Assembly: GCF_005843925.1 (NCBI RefSeq) | Contig: NZ_VCBC01000009.1 | Span: 1-64,000, forward strand | Origin: Thalassotalea litorea | GTDB taxonomy: Bacteria; Pseudomonadota; Gammaproteobacteria; Enterobacterales; Alteromonadaceae | Length of the DNA: 64,000 nt | Reading direction: 5' to 3' | Shown: piece after piece, positions 45,332 through 54,393 of the stretch | Position numbering within the stretch: the first letter of the stretch is position 1 | Layout: each line of letters starts with the position of its first letter | Notes under the pieces: generated by a model | The model's input: the letters and a program-made list of their open reading frames with translations, nothing else | What the model was told of the DNA's origin: nothing | Database searches by the model: none | Program-made: the position numbers and the translations under genes

Positions 45332-47140
45332 TTAGTGATTATAACCATCATGAGTATTTACGATACTGTAGAAAGTGGCCTGAACATAATCATCAGCGTC
45401 GCCGGTATTATTTTGATTATAAACCCCAGCTTTGAAGTAATTATATTCGTCACTACCATTGTGATATCCACTATTGCTCATATCGACTTTTTGAACCACA
45501 TCAGGTTTGCCGTCACGCATAATGGTTACCGTCAGGTCGTGACCCACGACTTTAATGGAGTAACTGAACACTTCGCCCAACGCAATCCCGTCGCTTGGAT
45601 TCGACGCTGAGCTGGAGTTGCTACCGATCATGTCATACTTCTGATCATTGCCACCATTTGGTTCATGGGCTAAGTAGATAGAGCCAAGGCTATTGCCAGG
45701 AAGTTTACGGTAGTAAAGCTTTGCTGGCTCATCGTTTCTCGCATGAATTTGGCCGACAATGACACGTCCAACTTGACCGCTGTCACCTGTGGTGGTGACG
45801 TGATCCACTTTAAGTGTTGATACGAGTTCACCATCAATGCCACCAGCATTGGATCTATCTTCGGAAGAATAGGTAGAAAATACCCAATTGTTTTTGTTGA
45901 TGCCCTGCGTTGAAATACTTTCATCACCGCGGCGTAACATTTCTCTCAATTCCGATCGCGTATAGCTGGTATTAGTCGAGGTTTTTGGCGCATCAATGGG
46001 AGCTTTAAACACCAGTCCACCATCGGCCGCATAGTAAAACCACTCAGGGTGCTCATAACCGGCAACCAGTTCGCTTTCACTAATTGAATCGGATTTGCCA
46101 TCACCGTTGTTATCAACAGGAACCCCTAAATACCAGTCGCTCAAATCAATGCCTGTCGTTGGTGGCGGCGTCGGCGGATCTACTGGTGGATTGGTGCCGC
46201 CATCAATATCACCTTGATCACAACCTAGAATTTTCGCTTCAATGATACTGTTCCAGGTATTCGATGAGTTGCCGTAACCGGTAATACGCAGATATCTTGC
46301 CTGAGCATTAAACCCATTAACCGTTTCATAACTGCTGCTCGAGCCCGAAGACTGACCACTAACAATGGCAGAATCCCAATTATTGTTATCTAATGAAGTG
46401 TCGATATCAAAGTAGGAAACGCGGCTGTTGCCTTTAAACCAGACAATTTGCGCAGCATTAACCGTTGCCTCGGCGCCCAAATCGAAAATGATTTGCTTTC
46501 CGGAGCCATTGGAAGACCAGCGTGACTCGCTACCTAAATCACCATCTATGGTATTATTGGGTCCATGACCATCGTTCGAACCGTCATCATAGGCGCCAAC
46601 AATGACCAAGTCGCCTGTGGTGTTGCACTCACCGCCGGAAGGGGGCGTTGTTTCACCACCATCACCAGGATCGGTTGGCTCACTGCTTTGTGTCAGACTA
46701 AAATCATCGAAACGACCTTCACCTGAGCTATACTGCCCAAATAGGGTCACTTGCGTGGCAGATCCGGAGTTAAAGGACACCGTAACCGCTTCAAAGTCAT
46801 TGCTACCGCCACTATTCGCATACGTTGTTCCACCTACAATCGCGCCGATTGCGCCACTGCCTTTGATAAAGGCCTGTAGTTGGTAGTTAGTATTTTCTGT
46901 TACCGTGACAACCTGCTCGAAAGCACCGGAGCTACCGGTAATTTTTGCCGAACGATTCCCGGAATAAGAATCAGAGGAGATGGCAGACGGATCCGTATCT
47001 GCCCAACCATCCCAGTTGTTTTCAAACCCTGAATTTTCTATTTCTACGGCATTTACGTGTGCCGATAAGCCCGTCGCACCAAGCGCCAGGCTCCCCAGTA
47101 GTAAGCTAGATAAATAGCTCTTGTTATAGTTTTTCATCAT
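45332..47140 (-). CDS. Secreted multidomain alginate lyase, PL7 family
   Basis: 602 residues. Signal peptide to about 31. Residues 33-152 form a carbohydrate-binding module of the CBM4/9/16-like kind (NSGFENNWDGW, SYSGNRSAKITGSSGAF). After a Pro/Gly/Thr linker, 172-308 is an F5/8-type (CBM32-like) module (IVWFKGNSRVSYFDIDTS, ARYLRITGYGNSS). A Pro-rich linker leads to the PL7 lyase (about 330-602). The catalytic signatures are present: RSELRE (395-400), QIH (464-466) and YFKAGVYNQN. QIH, not QVH, is usually associated with activity on guluronate-containing alginate. It should depolymerise brown-algal alginate outside the cell. Confidence 0.92.
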   Translation of the reverse strand: MMKNYNKSYLSSLLLGSLALGATGLSAHVNAVEIENSGFENNWDGWADTDPSAISSDSYSGNRSAKITGSSGAFEQVVTVTENTNYQLQAFIKGSGAIGAIVGGTTYANSGGSNDFEAVTVSFNSGSATQVTLFGQYSSGEGRFDDFSLTQSSEPTDPGDGGETTPPSGGECNTTGDLVIVGAYDDGSNDGHGPNNTIDGDLGSESRWSSNGSGKQIIFDLGAEATVNAAQIVWFKGNSRVSYFDIDTSLDNNNWDSAIVSGQSSGSSSSYETVNGFNAQARYLRITGYGNSSNTWNSIIEAKILGCDQGDIDGGTNPPVDPPTPPPTTGIDLSDWYLGVPVDNNGDGKSDSISESELVAGYEHPEWFYYAADGGLVFKAPIDAPKTSTNTSYTRSELREMLRRGDESISTQGINKNNWVFSTYSSEDRSNAGGIDGELVSTLKVDHVTTTGDSGQVGRVIVGQIHARNDEPAKLYYRKLPGNSLGSIYLAHEPNGGNDQKYDMIGSNSSSASNPSDGIALGEVFSYSIKVVGHDLTVTIMRDGKPDVVQKVDMSNSGYHNGSDEYNYFKAGVYNQNNTGDADDYVQATFYSIVNTHDGYNH

Positions 47141-47162
47141 TTAGCCTTTTTATAATTATTAG

Positions 47163-47177
47163 TTTGGTATTACCAAA
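47163..47177. promoter_or_regulatory. 15-bp palindrome upstream of the alginate lyase (FadR/GntR-type TGGT-N3-ACCA)
   Basis: TTTGGTATTACCAAA is a perfect palindrome 23 bp before the lyase start and contains TGGT-ATT-ACCA, the pattern bound by FadR-subfamily GntR regulators. A related TGGTA-TGGT-TACCA lies at 47366-47379, and a half-site TAATACCAAA at 47213-47222. Likely an operator near the promoter. Confidence 0.5.
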
Positions 47178-47740
47178 TTGTTAAATTCAGTAATGGTTTG
47201 ATACTGCCTTATGTAATACCAAAGATCAAATGTGGTCATTGATCACCAGTAAGCTGTTATTTTAAATGGTTTTTACTCATATCGATTAAAAACCAATCAG
47301 GTGAAAAAGGGGTGTATGAAAAGTGAATGCTAACTATTGCTTTCCGTGGTCAGGCCAATTTATGCTGGTATGGTTACCAATAAAAATGCTGATGACAGCC
47401 CGGTATTATGGGGCTCGTCTTATATATCAGTGATTTTGACATCCTGAAAAAAATTTTAATAGAAAACGTGTTAATCGGCGTAATTATCAATTTACGATTC
47501 GAAGCTTTAAATCACAACATCAAGAAAGGGGGATTGATCGCTTTATATTGCACGAATATAAGTTGAGCATTTGCAAGGCGTGAATTGCATAGACAAATCT
47601 ACATAGAAGGCGGAGCGTTTACAGGACTTGGATTGCAGCTCCATCGTTAAAATCAATAATACCAATCACATTAAGTTTGTGCACAGCTCAGAGTTAGGAC
47701 CGTAAATGAGCCTCTTGTAAACTCCCTTCGGGTGTGAAGT
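47178..47740. other. Gene-free region upstream of the lyase
   Basis: Apart from the second TGGTA...TACCA palindrome at 47366-47379 I see no gene or RNA. The sequence is AT-rich and leads into the 27-bp repeat array. Confidence 0.4.
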
Positions 47741-47897
47741 TATCAAGACACCCATGGCAATTGGAGTTATCAAGGCACCCATAGCAATTGGAGTTTTCAA
47801 GACGCCCATGGTAAATGAAGTTATCAAGACACCCATGGCAATTGGAGTTATCAAGACACCCATGATAAATAGGGTTATCAAGACACCCATAAATACG
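47741..47897 (+). repeat. Tandem array, 6 copies of a 27-bp unit (TTATCAAGACACCCATG...)
   Basis: The motif TCAAGACACCCATG (with variants) begins at 47743, 47770, 47797, 47824, 47851 and 47878, each 27 bp apart. The rest of the unit is GCAATTGGAGTTA-like. The unit matches the 27-bp repeat inside the PepSY gene at 58115 in 23 of 27 positions by eye. Open frames here are by-products of a 27-bp period. Confidence 0.93.
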
Positions 47898-47973
47898 TCT
47901 GATCTGGAATTCATCAGATATTGAACGACGGTGGCTTGAATGTGGTAATTACAGTGAGATGGTGGTGTGTATC

Positions 47974-48003
47974 AAGAAAGAACCAGTGCTTGCAAAGCAC
48001 TGG
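47974..48003 (-). terminator. Terminator of ccmABCDE
   Basis: CCAGTGCTT-TGC-AAGCACTGG on the minus strand, followed by a T-rich stretch (TTCTTTCTT), 16 bases beyond the ccmE stop. Confidence 0.8.
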
Positions 48004-48018
48004 CATGTACGAATAAGG

Positions 48019-48480
48019 CTAATTGTAGTTTGCAGGCTTGTGATGTTTGCCAACCGCATCTGCGATTTCTTTTGGCATATACTCTTCATCATGCTTGGCC
48101 AGGACTTCAGAAGCCATGACTGTTGTCGGCGTGATGAGTTCACCCTGGGCAACAATGCCTTGACCTTCTCGGAATAAGTCCGGCAAAATCCCTTCATATT
48201 GCACAGTGATCATTGGGCCAGAATCAATCAGGTCAAAAGAAACCTTCAGAGTTTCTGGGTCCCGCTTAACGCTCCCTACAACAACCAGGCCACCCACTCG
48301 AATATTTTGACCAACTTCAGGCTTTAAGGTGCCGTCTTCTTTACCGTTATGAACTTCTGATGGCGTATAAAAAACGTCGACAAAGTTACTCAGACCATAC
48401 AGAGATAAGCCAGCAACGGTGGCAACACCAAAAAGAATCAGGCTAATAATGGTTAATCGTTTTTTGCGTCTTGGGTTCAT
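48019..48480 (-). CDS. ccmE: Cytochrome c maturation haem chaperone CcmE
   Basis: 153 residues. Binds haem covalently through a histidine and hands it to CcmF/H; the motif is [12 protein letters not shown] (haem His in HDEEY). An N-terminal membrane anchor (about 9-29) is followed by an OB-fold periplasmic domain ([18 protein letters not shown]). Last gene of the minus-strand ccmABCDE operon; its start overlaps the ccmD stop by 4 bases. Confidence 0.96.
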   Translation of the reverse strand: MNPRRKKRLTIISLILFGVATVAGLSLYGLSNFVDVFYTPSEVHNGKEDGTLKPEVGQNIRVGGLVVVGSVKRDPETLKVSFDLIDSGPMITVQYEGILPDLFREGQGIVAQGELITPTTVMASEVLAKHDEEYMPKEIADAVGKHHKPANYN

Positions 48481-48725
48481 ACTACTTCCCCGGAATCTGT
48501 TGATGTCTGCTGTTGATTTTGACCTTCAGCCTTTTTCTGTTGATAGGCTTTCAGTTGTTGTTCACGTTTAAGTCGTTGGCGGATTTTTTCTAATTGAACT
48601 TTAGGTTGTCGCATACTGTTGATGCCCAAGGCCAATAGTATTACCAAAGTGCAACCATAAGACAGCCAGATGTAAAATCCATGTTTGCCCATGGTCAGAA
48701 ACTCAGAAAATGATTCAAATGTCAT
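48477..48725 (-). CDS. ccmD: Cytochrome c maturation protein CcmD
   Basis: 82 residues. A small single-pass membrane protein that stabilises the CcmC-CcmE complex and releases holo-CcmE. Membrane segment about 15-37 ([20 protein letters not shown]), then a basic helix ([20 protein letters not shown]). It is a little longer than the E. coli protein (69). Overlaps ccmE by 4 bases. Confidence 0.9.
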   Translation of the reverse strand: MTFESFSEFLTMGKHGFYIWLSYGCTLVILLALGINSMRQPKVQLEKIRQRLKREQQLKAYQQKKAEGQNQQQTSTDSGEVV

Positions 48726-48727
48726 GG

Positions 48728-49471
48728 TTAATGCTCCTCTGCCAGAGCCATTTTCTTGACCCAGGGGCGCAGGCTATTGCGTGCCAGGACTTGTCCTTGA
48801 AAACGCTTGCAAATTAAGCTTCCAGCGAGAAATGCAAAACCGAAGAAGCAAATGACAAACGGTATATACATGCTCATCGCCATTGAAGGAGCGGCAAATT
48901 TTGTTACTGTCGCTCCCTGATGCAAGGTATTCCACCATTCTACGGAATAATGGATAATCGGTAGGTTTACCACGCCAACCAGAGCAAGAACACTGACCGC
49001 TTTGGCGCCTTGGTTCTTATCATCAAAGGCGTTGCCAAGGGCAATGACACCTAAGTACAAAAATAGCAAAATCAATTCGCTGGTTAAGCGAGCATCCCAT
49101 ATCCACCAGGTACCCCACATAGGTTTGCCCCAGGCAGCACCAGTAATTAGCGCAATCGCGGTAAAAGCAGCGCCAATCGGAGCAATGGCTGCAATCGCTG
49201 CATGGGCTAACTTTAATTGCCAGACCAACGCACAAAAGCCGGCTATCGCCATGGAAAAATAAAGCCCCATGGAAAGAATGGCAGCAGGAACATGAATGTA
49301 GAAAATACGAACCGTTTCGCCTTGCTGATAATCGGCAGGAGAATAGGCTAACCCCATAAACATTCCTACGACTAAAAGCAGCGCAGCAATTATGTTAAAC
49401 CAGGGGATCAATTTCCCGGTAAAATGATATGCCACTTCTGGGTTGGCATAAGGGTGTAACCATTTCCACAT
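48728..49471 (-). CDS. ccmC: Haem transporter subunit CcmC
   Basis: 247 residues, six membrane helices. The haem-handling tryptophan-rich (WWD) motif is clear in MWGTWWIWDARLTSELILLF. It presents haem to CcmE. It lies 2 bases from ccmD and 1 base from ccmB, so translation is coupled throughout the operon. Confidence 0.96.
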   Translation of the reverse strand: MWKWLHPYANPEVAYHFTGKLIPWFNIIAALLLVVGMFMGLAYSPADYQQGETVRIFYIHVPAAILSMGLYFSMAIAGFCALVWQLKLAHAAIAAIAPIGAAFTAIALITGAAWGKPMWGTWWIWDARLTSELILLFLYLGVIALGNAFDDKNQGAKAVSVLALVGVVNLPIIHYSVEWWNTLHQGATVTKFAAPSMAMSMYIPFVICFFGFAFLAGSLICKRFQGQVLARNSLRPWVKKMALAEEH

Positions 49472-49472
49472 G

Positions 49473-50159
49473 TTAGTTTGTACTCACTTTTAAAGCGGCG
49501 CCGACAGCGAATGGCGCTGTAATTAACGAGGCAAAAAATAGGGCTGCAATTATAGCAAGGTGGCCTTGATAAGGCGAGTTCATCGTTGCGGCATCAACTG
49601 CTGCTGTTGCCAATATCAATACTGGAATATACAGGGGTAAGATCAACAAGCTTAACAATACACCGCCTTTTTTCAGTGCCACGGTTAATGCAACCCCTAT
49701 GGCTCCGAGTAGGCTGAGTATAGGCGTGCCTAGCAGTAAGGTCAGGAATAGTGCCCAATAGCCATCTGGATGAAGATTCATCATCATCGCTAATAATGGA
49801 GCTAGCAAGATTAATGGCACGCTTGTCACTAGCCAATGGGCAAATATTTTAGCTAATACCAAAATGAATACCGGACATGGGCTAAGCAGAAGTTGCTCAA
49901 GAGACCCATCTTGGTAGTCATTCTTAAACAATCGTTCTAGGGATAACAATGTCGATAACAGCGCTGCAACCCAAATCACTCCAGGGGCAATCGTCATTAA
50001 CACGTTGGGCATTGCGCCCACTCCAATCGCGAATAGGGTGATTACAATAATGAAAAATAATAATGGATTAACAATATCATCTCGGTGTCTTAGGGCGATT
50101 GTTAAGTCGCGCGACAATATCGCCTGAAAAGCTTTTCGGTAAGAAAGTGATGGGTTCAT
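49473..50159 (-). CDS. ccmB: ABC transporter membrane subunit CcmB
   Basis: 228 residues with six hydrophobic segments, beginning FQAILSRDLTIALRHRDDIV as in CcmB. With CcmA it forms the ABC module that drives release of haem-loaded CcmE. The start overlaps the ccmA stop by 4 bases. Confidence 0.95.
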   Translation of the reverse strand: MNPSLSYRKAFQAILSRDLTIALRHRDDIVNPLLFFIIVITLFAIGVGAMPNVLMTIAPGVIWVAALLSTLLSLERLFKNDYQDGSLEQLLLSPCPVFILVLAKIFAHWLVTSVPLILLAPLLAMMMNLHPDGYWALFLTLLLGTPILSLLGAIGVALTVALKKGGVLLSLLILPLYIPVLILATAAVDAATMNSPYQGHLAIIAALFFASLITAPFAVGAALKVSTN

Positions 50160-50800
50160 AGTGCAAACACTCTCTCTAGGGTCAAGGTCTGATAACGAGA
50201 TGTAGGCAAAGACAAGTCCTGATGTGTGGTCAGGATCACGATACCGCCTTGATCTGCATGCTCGAGTACCCTTTGCTCCAGACGCTTTACGCCCTGTTTA
50301 TCAATCGCGGTAAAAGGTTCATCGAGAATCCAAATCCTGGCATCGGTTAGCCATAATCTTGCCAGTGCAATTCTGCGGTGCTGCCCAGCACTAAGATGGG
50401 CTGCGAGCGTGTCAGAAAAACCGTACAAATCGACCTGTTCTAATAGCTGTACACATTGGTCGGTGTTTTGCCCGCACAATTGCAAATTGAACTGCAAATT
50501 TTCCAACACCGTTAGCTCAGCTTTAACTCCCGGCGAATGGCCAAGATATAAAAGATCTTGATGGTATTCTTCATTACACTGGCCAATTAACGTGCCTTTA
50601 TATTTGATATTGCCATTTTCTGGCTCGTGTAATCCGGCCAGGATCCTTAAAAGGCTGGTCTTACCGGTTCCATTCGCTCCTGCAATTTGCCAGATGTCTC
50701 CATTTTTAAACTGAAGATCCAGTTCATCGAAGAGAATGCGCTCTTCGCGAATACAGCTAAGATTGTCAGCGGTTAAGACTAGTGATGATGAAGTGTTCAA
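50156..50800 (-). CDS. ccmA: ABC transporter ATPase CcmA
   Basis: 214 residues. Walker A GANGTGKTSLLRIL, ABC signature LSAGQHRRIALARL, and Walker B WILDEPFTAID are all intact. First gene of ccmABCDE. ATP hydrolysis by CcmAB completes haem transfer to CcmE. Confidence 0.96.
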   Translation of the reverse strand: MNTSSSLVLTADNLSCIREERILFDELDLQFKNGDIWQIAGANGTGKTSLLRILAGLHEPENGNIKYKGTLIGQCNEEYHQDLLYLGHSPGVKAELTVLENLQFNLQLCGQNTDQCVQLLEQVDLYGFSDTLAAHLSAGQHRRIALARLWLTDARIWILDEPFTAIDKQGVKRLEQRVLEHADQGGIVILTTHQDLSLPTSRYQTLTLERVFAL

Positions 50801-51218
50801 TAGTTTCTAGTGTTTAAACAGGTAATTGGGCGTTTTTTGTCATTCTACAAGTTTGGCAGAAAAATAAGAAGAAAAAGATGCGCTGGTGGTGAAGTGTTCA
50901 AAGACGGCGCAAAAAGATTGTTGAAAAGTACGTGTAACCGCGGGGCGCTTGGCAAATAATTGCTGTAAGCCTTTGCTGATTGAACAGGTCATCTCTAGGT
51001 TGCAACACATAGCTTTTTGTTTAATCCGTGATGCGAGTGACAAGGATTTTGTACGATTGACGGCAAAATTGAGTGGGAAAATCAACATACCCTAGTTTTC
51101 ACTGTAACACTGAGTATAATACTTGCAATATTGCGTAGAGTTCACAAATTTAAACATTTGAGCTCGCACAGACTAACATCGTTTTGCAAGGTTAACTTGC
51201 TGAATTCTGGAGTAATCA
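50801..51218. other. Divergent promoter region between ccmA and ccmF
   Basis: 418 bp. A perfect -10 box TATAAT is at 51115-51120, about 100 bp before ccmF, though no good -35 sits 17 bp upstream. A minus-strand frame of 82 codons (50840-51088) has low-complexity Ser/Phe-rich sequence and no recognised family, so I do not call it a gene. Confidence 0.45.
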
Positions 51219-53294
51219 ATGATCCCTGAGTTAGGACACTTCTCTCTTTTTGTGGCGCTTGCTTTAGCCATTTCCCTTAGCGTCATCCCTTTGATCGGTG
51301 TTAGCCTACAAAATCAACGACTGATAACCCTGGCAAAACCATTAAGCGCAGGCTTGTTTGTTTTTGTCGGCATTAGCATCGTGCTCCTTGGCTACAGTTT
51401 CGTGGTCGATGATTTTTCGGTGGCCTATATTGCCTCCCATTCCAATTCGCAACTGCCTTATTATTTTAAAATTAGTGCGGTTTGGGGCGGGCATGAAGGA
51501 TCGTTATTACTTTGGGTCTTTGTTCTGACCGCCTGGACTATGGCTGTCGCAACCTTTAGTCGCCACGTCGACCAGGCGTTTGTCTCTCGAGTTCTGGCGA
51601 TCATGGGCATGATAACCGTTGGCTTCCTGGCATTTACCTTATTTACATCCAACCCCTTTGAACGAATATTACCAACGCCTCCGCTGGAAGGCCGCGATCT
51701 TAATCCATTGCTGCAGGATGTAGGATTGATCATTCACCCGCCGATGTTATATATGGGATACGTTGGTTTTTCTGTTGCCTTTGCGTTTGCGGTTGCAGCG
51801 CTTATGTGCGGCAAAATGGACGCCGCCTGGGCCCGTTGGTCACGTCCATGGACCTTAGCTGCCTGGATCTTTTTGACCATCGGTATTGCACTTGGGAGCT
51901 GGTGGGCTTATTACGAGCTTGGCTGGGGTGGCTGGTGGTTTTGGGATCCTGTAGAAAACGCATCGTTTATGCCCTGGTTAGTAGGAACGGCGTTATTACA
52001 CTCACTTGCAGTTACTGAAAAACGCGGTGCGTTTCGAAACTGGACAGTGCTGTTGGCCATTTTCACGTTTAGCTTGAGTTTATTAGGGACATTCTTGGTG
52101 CGCTCTGGGGTTATTACCTCGGTGCACTCGTTTGCCGCCGATCCTACACGGGGGTTATTTATCCTGTTGTTGCTGGCGATCGCGGTCATAGGTTCATTGA
52201 CGCTATATGCGTTCAGAGCATCGAAAGTCGGTAGTTTTTCTCGGTTTAGTTTATTTTCACGGGAAACGGCGCTACTGGTTTGTAATGTCCTGTTGGTGAT
52301 CTCCTGCTTAACGGTTTTGATGGGTACCTTGTATCCACTGCTTTTTGATGCCTTGGGTCTCGGAAAAATTTCGGTAGGCCCACCGTATTTTAATTTGGTC
52401 TTCATTATCATTACCACGCCTTTGTTTATCGCCATGGGCTTAGGTCCACTGATCCGCTGGAAAAAAGCCAAAAAAGGTGACTTGCAACGGCAGGTTAGCA
52501 AATTATCGGTGATTGCCTTAACGTTAGGTATTGCTTTTCCGTTTTTATACGGCGGACAATTTAACGTCATGGTGGCTTTTGGTATGACATTGGCGATCTG
52601 GGTTGCCTTGGTTGCCGGACGCGATTTATATAATCAGATTTATTTGGGAAGTGGCAACTGGCAATTTAAACGTATTAGCTTGAGCCATCTGGGGATGGCT
52701 GTTGCTCATATCGGCGTTGGTGTCGCTATTGTCGGGGTTACGCTCGTTTCAAATTATGAGCAAGAACACAATGTGCGTATGAGTGAAGGCACAAGCGCAG
52801 ACATTGCCGGTTATGAATTTATTTTTAACGGGGTTAAAGCGGTAGAAGGGCCAAATTATTCGGCTGAGCAAGGGCAAATTGAAATCCGTCAGGATGGCGA
52901 TTTTGTTGCCTTGTTGCAACCAGAGCGTCGAACTTATCGTGTCCAGACGATGGGAATGACCGAAGCTGGTATTGATCCGGGCTTGTTCCGTGATTTATAC
53001 GTGGCCTTAGGAGATCCTCTGCCGGGCAATGCCTGGGCGGTACGGGTTCACTATAAACCCTTTGTTCGTTGGATATGGTTAGGTGCCATTTTTATGGGGA
53101 TCGGTGGATTATTTGCAATGGCAGATAAACGTTATCGTCAGCGTAAGCAAGGCGTTGCTATCAATAGCAGCGTTGCCAACAATAAAGCGCTGCTGTTAGA
53201 GCCAGGGGCTAGGGAAGATAGCCACACAGAACCGGGTGACACTCTGGCAAATGCCAGAGTCAAAGACACTGCATTAAATGAAGCACACGATTAA
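51219..53294 (+). CDS. ccmF: Cytochrome c haem lyase subunit CcmF
   Basis: 691 residues, with many membrane helices. The WWD haem motif WGGWWFWDPVENASFMPWL is present. It receives haem from CcmE and attaches it to apocytochrome with CcmH. The core ends near LFAMADKRYRQRKQG, as in the family; about 40 extra C-terminal residues, hydrophilic and probably disordered, make it longer than the E. coli protein (647). The ATG at 51219 has GGAG 7 bases upstream. First gene of ccmFGHI. Confidence 0.96.
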   Translation: MIPELGHFSLFVALALAISLSVIPLIGVSLQNQRLITLAKPLSAGLFVFVGISIVLLGYSFVVDDFSVAYIASHSNSQLPYYFKISAVWGGHEGSLLLWVFVLTAWTMAVATFSRHVDQAFVSRVLAIMGMITVGFLAFTLFTSNPFERILPTPPLEGRDLNPLLQDVGLIIHPPMLYMGYVGFSVAFAFAVAALMCGKMDAAWARWSRPWTLAAWIFLTIGIALGSWWAYYELGWGGWWFWDPVENASFMPWLVGTALLHSLAVTEKRGAFRNWTVLLAIFTFSLSLLGTFLVRSGVITSVHSFAADPTRGLFILLLLAIAVIGSLTLYAFRASKVGSFSRFSLFSRETALLVCNVLLVISCLTVLMGTLYPLLFDALGLGKISVGPPYFNLVFIIITTPLFIAMGLGPLIRWKKAKKGDLQRQVSKLSVIALTLGIAFPFLYGGQFNVMVAFGMTLAIWVALVAGRDLYNQIYLGSGNWQFKRISLSHLGMAVAHIGVGVAIVGVTLVSNYEQEHNVRMSEGTSADIAGYEFIFNGVKAVEGPNYSAEQGQIEIRQDGDFVALLQPERRTYRVQTMGMTEAGIDPGLFRDLYVALGDPLPGNAWAVRVHYKPFVRWIWLGAIFMGIGGLFAMADKRYRQRKQGVAINSSVANNKALLLEPGAREDSHTEPGDTLANARVKDTALNEAHD

Positions 53295-53312
53295 CGTTAA
53301 GGGATGATGCTT

Positions 53313-53876
53313 ATGAATAAGGTGATTCGATTTTTACCACTTATCCTGTTTGTTCTGCTCGGAATATTGCTGTTTCGCGGTTTATCGCTGGATCCCAATG
53401 CGATGCCATCGGCATTAGAAGGAAAGAAGTTTCCGCAATTTTCGCTAACTGAATTGCAGCAGCAATCGAAAGTGTTAACCACCGCGGATTTTCAGCCGGG
53501 TATTAAGTTGGTGAATGTTTGGGCAACCTGGTGCCCGGGTTGTAAGTATGAACACCCATTTCTGTTAAAAATTGCCAATGATAAGCGTTTTGCCTTGTAT
53601 GGTGTGAATTACAAAGATGAGCGGGGCGAAGCGCTGAAGTGGTTGCAGCAATATAAAAACCCTTATCAGTTCACCATGTTTGATGGCGAAGGAAAACTGG
53701 GGATGGATCTTGGCGTTTATGGTGCTCCGGAAACCTTTATCGTGGATCATAATAACCAAATTCGTAAACGTTTCGCTGGAATTCTTGATGAAGTCGTGTG
53801 GCAGCAGCAATTCGAACCTTTATTAAAGCAATTGCAACAAGAATACCAAGATTCTCAAGCTAATACTCAAGGCTAG
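53313..53876 (+). CDS. ccmG: Thiol:disulfide interchange protein CcmG (DsbE)
   Basis: 187 residues from ATG 53313, which places AAGGGA 8 bases upstream; ATGs at 53304 and 53307 lie inside that site. N-terminal membrane anchor (FLPLILFVLLGILLF), then a thioredoxin fold with WATWCPGCKYEH and cis-Pro in YGAPETFIVD. It reduces the CXXCH cysteines of apocytochrome c. Position after ccmF is standard. Confidence 0.95.
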   Translation: MNKVIRFLPLILFVLLGILLFRGLSLDPNAMPSALEGKKFPQFSLTELQQQSKVLTTADFQPGIKLVNVWATWCPGCKYEHPFLLKIANDKRFALYGVNYKDERGEALKWLQQYKNPYQFTMFDGEGKLGMDLGVYGAPETFIVDHNNQIRKRFAGILDEVVWQQQFEPLLKQLQQEYQDSQANTQG

Positions 53877-53880
53877 CCAG

Positions 53881-54357
53881 ATGAACATGCAAATAATCCA
53901 ACGTCTATTGACGCCAATCAGCAGCTTCTTTATTGCTTTGTTTATGGCGTTTAGTATCAATGCCGCACCTGTTGATACCTACGAATTTCCAGATCCAGTA
54001 ACCAAAAAGCGATTTCAACAATTGGTCTATGAGTTACGATGCCCTAAATGTCAGAATCAAAATCTCGCAGATTCCAATTCGATGATCGCAGTGGACTTGC
54101 GTAAACAGGTATACGACATGCTTATTGACGGGCGTTCGGATATGGAAATCGTTAATTTTATGGTGGAAAGATACGGCGATTATGTTTTGTATCGACCTAA
54201 AGTTTCTGCCGCCACTTATCTTCTTTGGTTTGGGCCAATCGGATTTATTGTGATTGGTGGCATTGTGATAGCGCTGTTTGTTCGCCAGTCTAAAGAACAA
54301 TCACAACCTTTAAGTGATGAACAAAAACAACAGCTTAACGAAATATTAAAAGACTAA
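53881..54357 (+). CDS. ccmH: Cytochrome c maturation protein CcmH (redox subunit)
   Basis: 158 residues. Signal or anchor (FFIALFMAFSINAA), the redox motif LRCPKCQNQNLADSN, a helical region (RKQVYDMLIDGRSDMEIVNFM) and a C-terminal membrane segment (LLWFGPIGFIVIGGIVIALF). This is the short form; the TPR part that is fused in E. coli CcmH is the separate gene ccmI next door. Works with CcmF and CcmG. Confidence 0.95.
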   Translation: MNMQIIQRLLTPISSFFIALFMAFSINAAPVDTYEFPDPVTKKRFQQLVYELRCPKCQNQNLADSNSMIAVDLRKQVYDMLIDGRSDMEIVNFMVERYGDYVLYRPKVSAATYLLWFGPIGFIVIGGIVIALFVRQSKEQSQPLSDEQKQQLNEILKD

Positions 54358-54393
54358 CATCGCAATGCATTTTACAGGGAACCTGCAAGTTTT

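Noticed and set aside
47666..47914. Minus-strand frame with MGVLITPIA repeats
   Set aside because: Product of the 27-bp repeat array; membrane-like appearance comes from the repeat composition.
50840..51088. 82-codon minus-strand frame between ccmA and ccmF
   Set aside because: Low-complexity Ser/Phe/Lys composition, no ribosome site, no family, and it occupies a divergent promoter region.
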